Of a stretch of 22,765 nt of DNA, positions 21,890-22,765 are shown piece by piece (within the stretch, counting starts at the first letter, position 1; every line of letters begins with the position of its first letter). Below the pieces are notes generated by a model that worked only from the letters and a program-made list of their open reading frames with translations, was not told the DNA's origin and searched no databases. Position numbers and translations under genes: made by a program. Source of the stretch: Pleurobrachia bachei (taxonomy: Eukaryota; Ctenophora; Tentaculata; Cydippida; Pleurobrachiidae); NCBI GenBank assembly GCA_000695325.1, contig AVPN01001036.1, positions 1 to 22,765 of the forward strand, written 5' to 3'.

Positions 21890-22587
21890 ATGTGTTTGAA
21901 TTTAAATAAAATTCCTTGTTTAATTTATACTTATACAATTCAAATCAAAACAACGGTAGTTATACAATTCAGAATACGACGATTGTTTCTATCCTGTTTG
22001 TTACATAATGATTAAATAGCAATTCCTCATGAGTAACAAAAATATCTAAATGATGGATGGGTCGATTTTAAGCGGCCAAAAGGAAAAATGCTCATAGAAC
22101 TAATCACCCCGAAAAAACTTGTCCAATTCTGATTATGTCCACTCTCACTTTAAACTCAGCGGTATTTGAACCTTCATAACCACCCTTGCACTTGGGGATG
22201 GGAGAAGTTTTACAGAAATCAGAGCATGTAAGTGTAATTGTTGCCTCTACAATATATCCGATTTCTACTTTCAGCACTCATTGGCTGGAAATTTGATATT
22301 TGAGGGATAAAATGACAAACGGTGCAAGTTTTTGGCTACTTGTGAACCGCACAAAATATTCATTACCGTTTTATCATGGAAAACAAAATGTTTGCACTAC
22401 AATTTAGTTTTTGTTTTTAACAAACAAAAATTCAGTAAAGACAGTAAAGTTTAACCTCTCTCCAGGCCAAGAGAAATGCACTTAAGACATCTTACTCGGG
22501 GGAGGGTCACCCCAACTGTATCAGACATCCATGCCCCTAAATGCCCCTAACTGTCCCAGGGGGTAAAAGACCCCCCCACCCCCTTGA
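21890..22587. other. Unassigned right flank
   Basis: AT-rich. TTTAAATAAAATTCC near 21900-21914 could be a polyadenylation signal for the element holding the hammerhead-like motifs. A G/C-rich run starts near 22496. Confidence 0.45.
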
Positions 22588-22765
22588 TTTTGACAGTTAG
22601 GGGTCCTCCTCTAACTGTCTCACAGCCCAAATTTTGGGACCCACCCCCTATTTTCCGAAAAATCCCACACTTTTGACGTTTTGGGCAACATCTATCTGTC
22701 ATATAAACCCAAAAGTTGGGACCCACGACTATTTTTCCAGAAAATTTCAAATTTTTGACAGTTAG
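22588..22765. repeat. Tandem repeat of about 82 bp, continuing past the window
   Basis: TTTTGACAGTTAG recurs at 22588, 22671 (variant TTTTGACGTTTT) and 22753. CCCAAAWKTTGGGACCCAC and CTATTTTYC-GAAAA lie between. It runs to the last base. Confidence 0.8.

Noticed and set aside
1-22765. tRNA or rRNA genes
   Set aside because: I looked for cloverleaf arms, GGTTCGA boxes and conserved rRNA stretches and saw none that hold together.

Overview
The window is eukaryotic. It is AT-rich, full of short inverted-repeat elements and microsatellites, and carries one long intron-rich gene on the minus strand. The encoded protein is so close to animal beta-adaptin that an animal is the safe reading. An early-branching marine invertebrate such as a sponge is my guess from gene and repeat style, not something the sequence proves.

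The gene is the beta subunit of the AP-1/AP-2 clathrin adaptor. I traced 16 coding exons by hand, from the ATG at 19010 down to a stop at 4926. Every junction has GT and AG and the phases agree. The model has 932 codons including the stop, against 937 residues for human AP2B1 as I recall it. The HEAT-repeat trunk is in exons 1-11, the clathrin-binding hinge in exons 12-13 and the ear (appendage) in exons 13-16. The protein would act with the other large, medium and small adaptins to link clathrin to cargo-bearing membrane.

Two things about the gene are odd. First, exons 9 and 10 have exactly the expected length (64 and 60 codons), but about 17 codons inside each do not match the family and contain in-frame stops (10686-10736 and 10417-10467). 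Balanced micro-inversions, excised in-frame mini-introns, a damaged allele and assembly error are all possible. Second, the 3' end of the gene is tandemly duplicated. A unit of about 1.49 kb (2764-4252 and 4253-5743), nearly identical between copies, carries exons 15 and 16 twice, so an intact second tail lies downstream of the stop.

The introns hold most of the other structure. There are two hAT-type elements with perfect terminal repeats and 8-bp target duplications (13978-14295 and 17005-18363, the latter inserted in the end of a pogo/Tigger-like element). There is also a nested cluster of miniature elements (8709-9957), several foldback hairpins (notably 15330-15431), a 16-bp minisatellite against the exon 8 donor site, and a GATC-rich repeat family with microsatellite tails at 10855-11330 and 19055-19390.

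The flanks (1-2763 and 19391-22765) hold no coding sequence I recognise. The right flank has two consecutive hammerhead-like cores (21829-21889) and a tandem repeat running off the window end.
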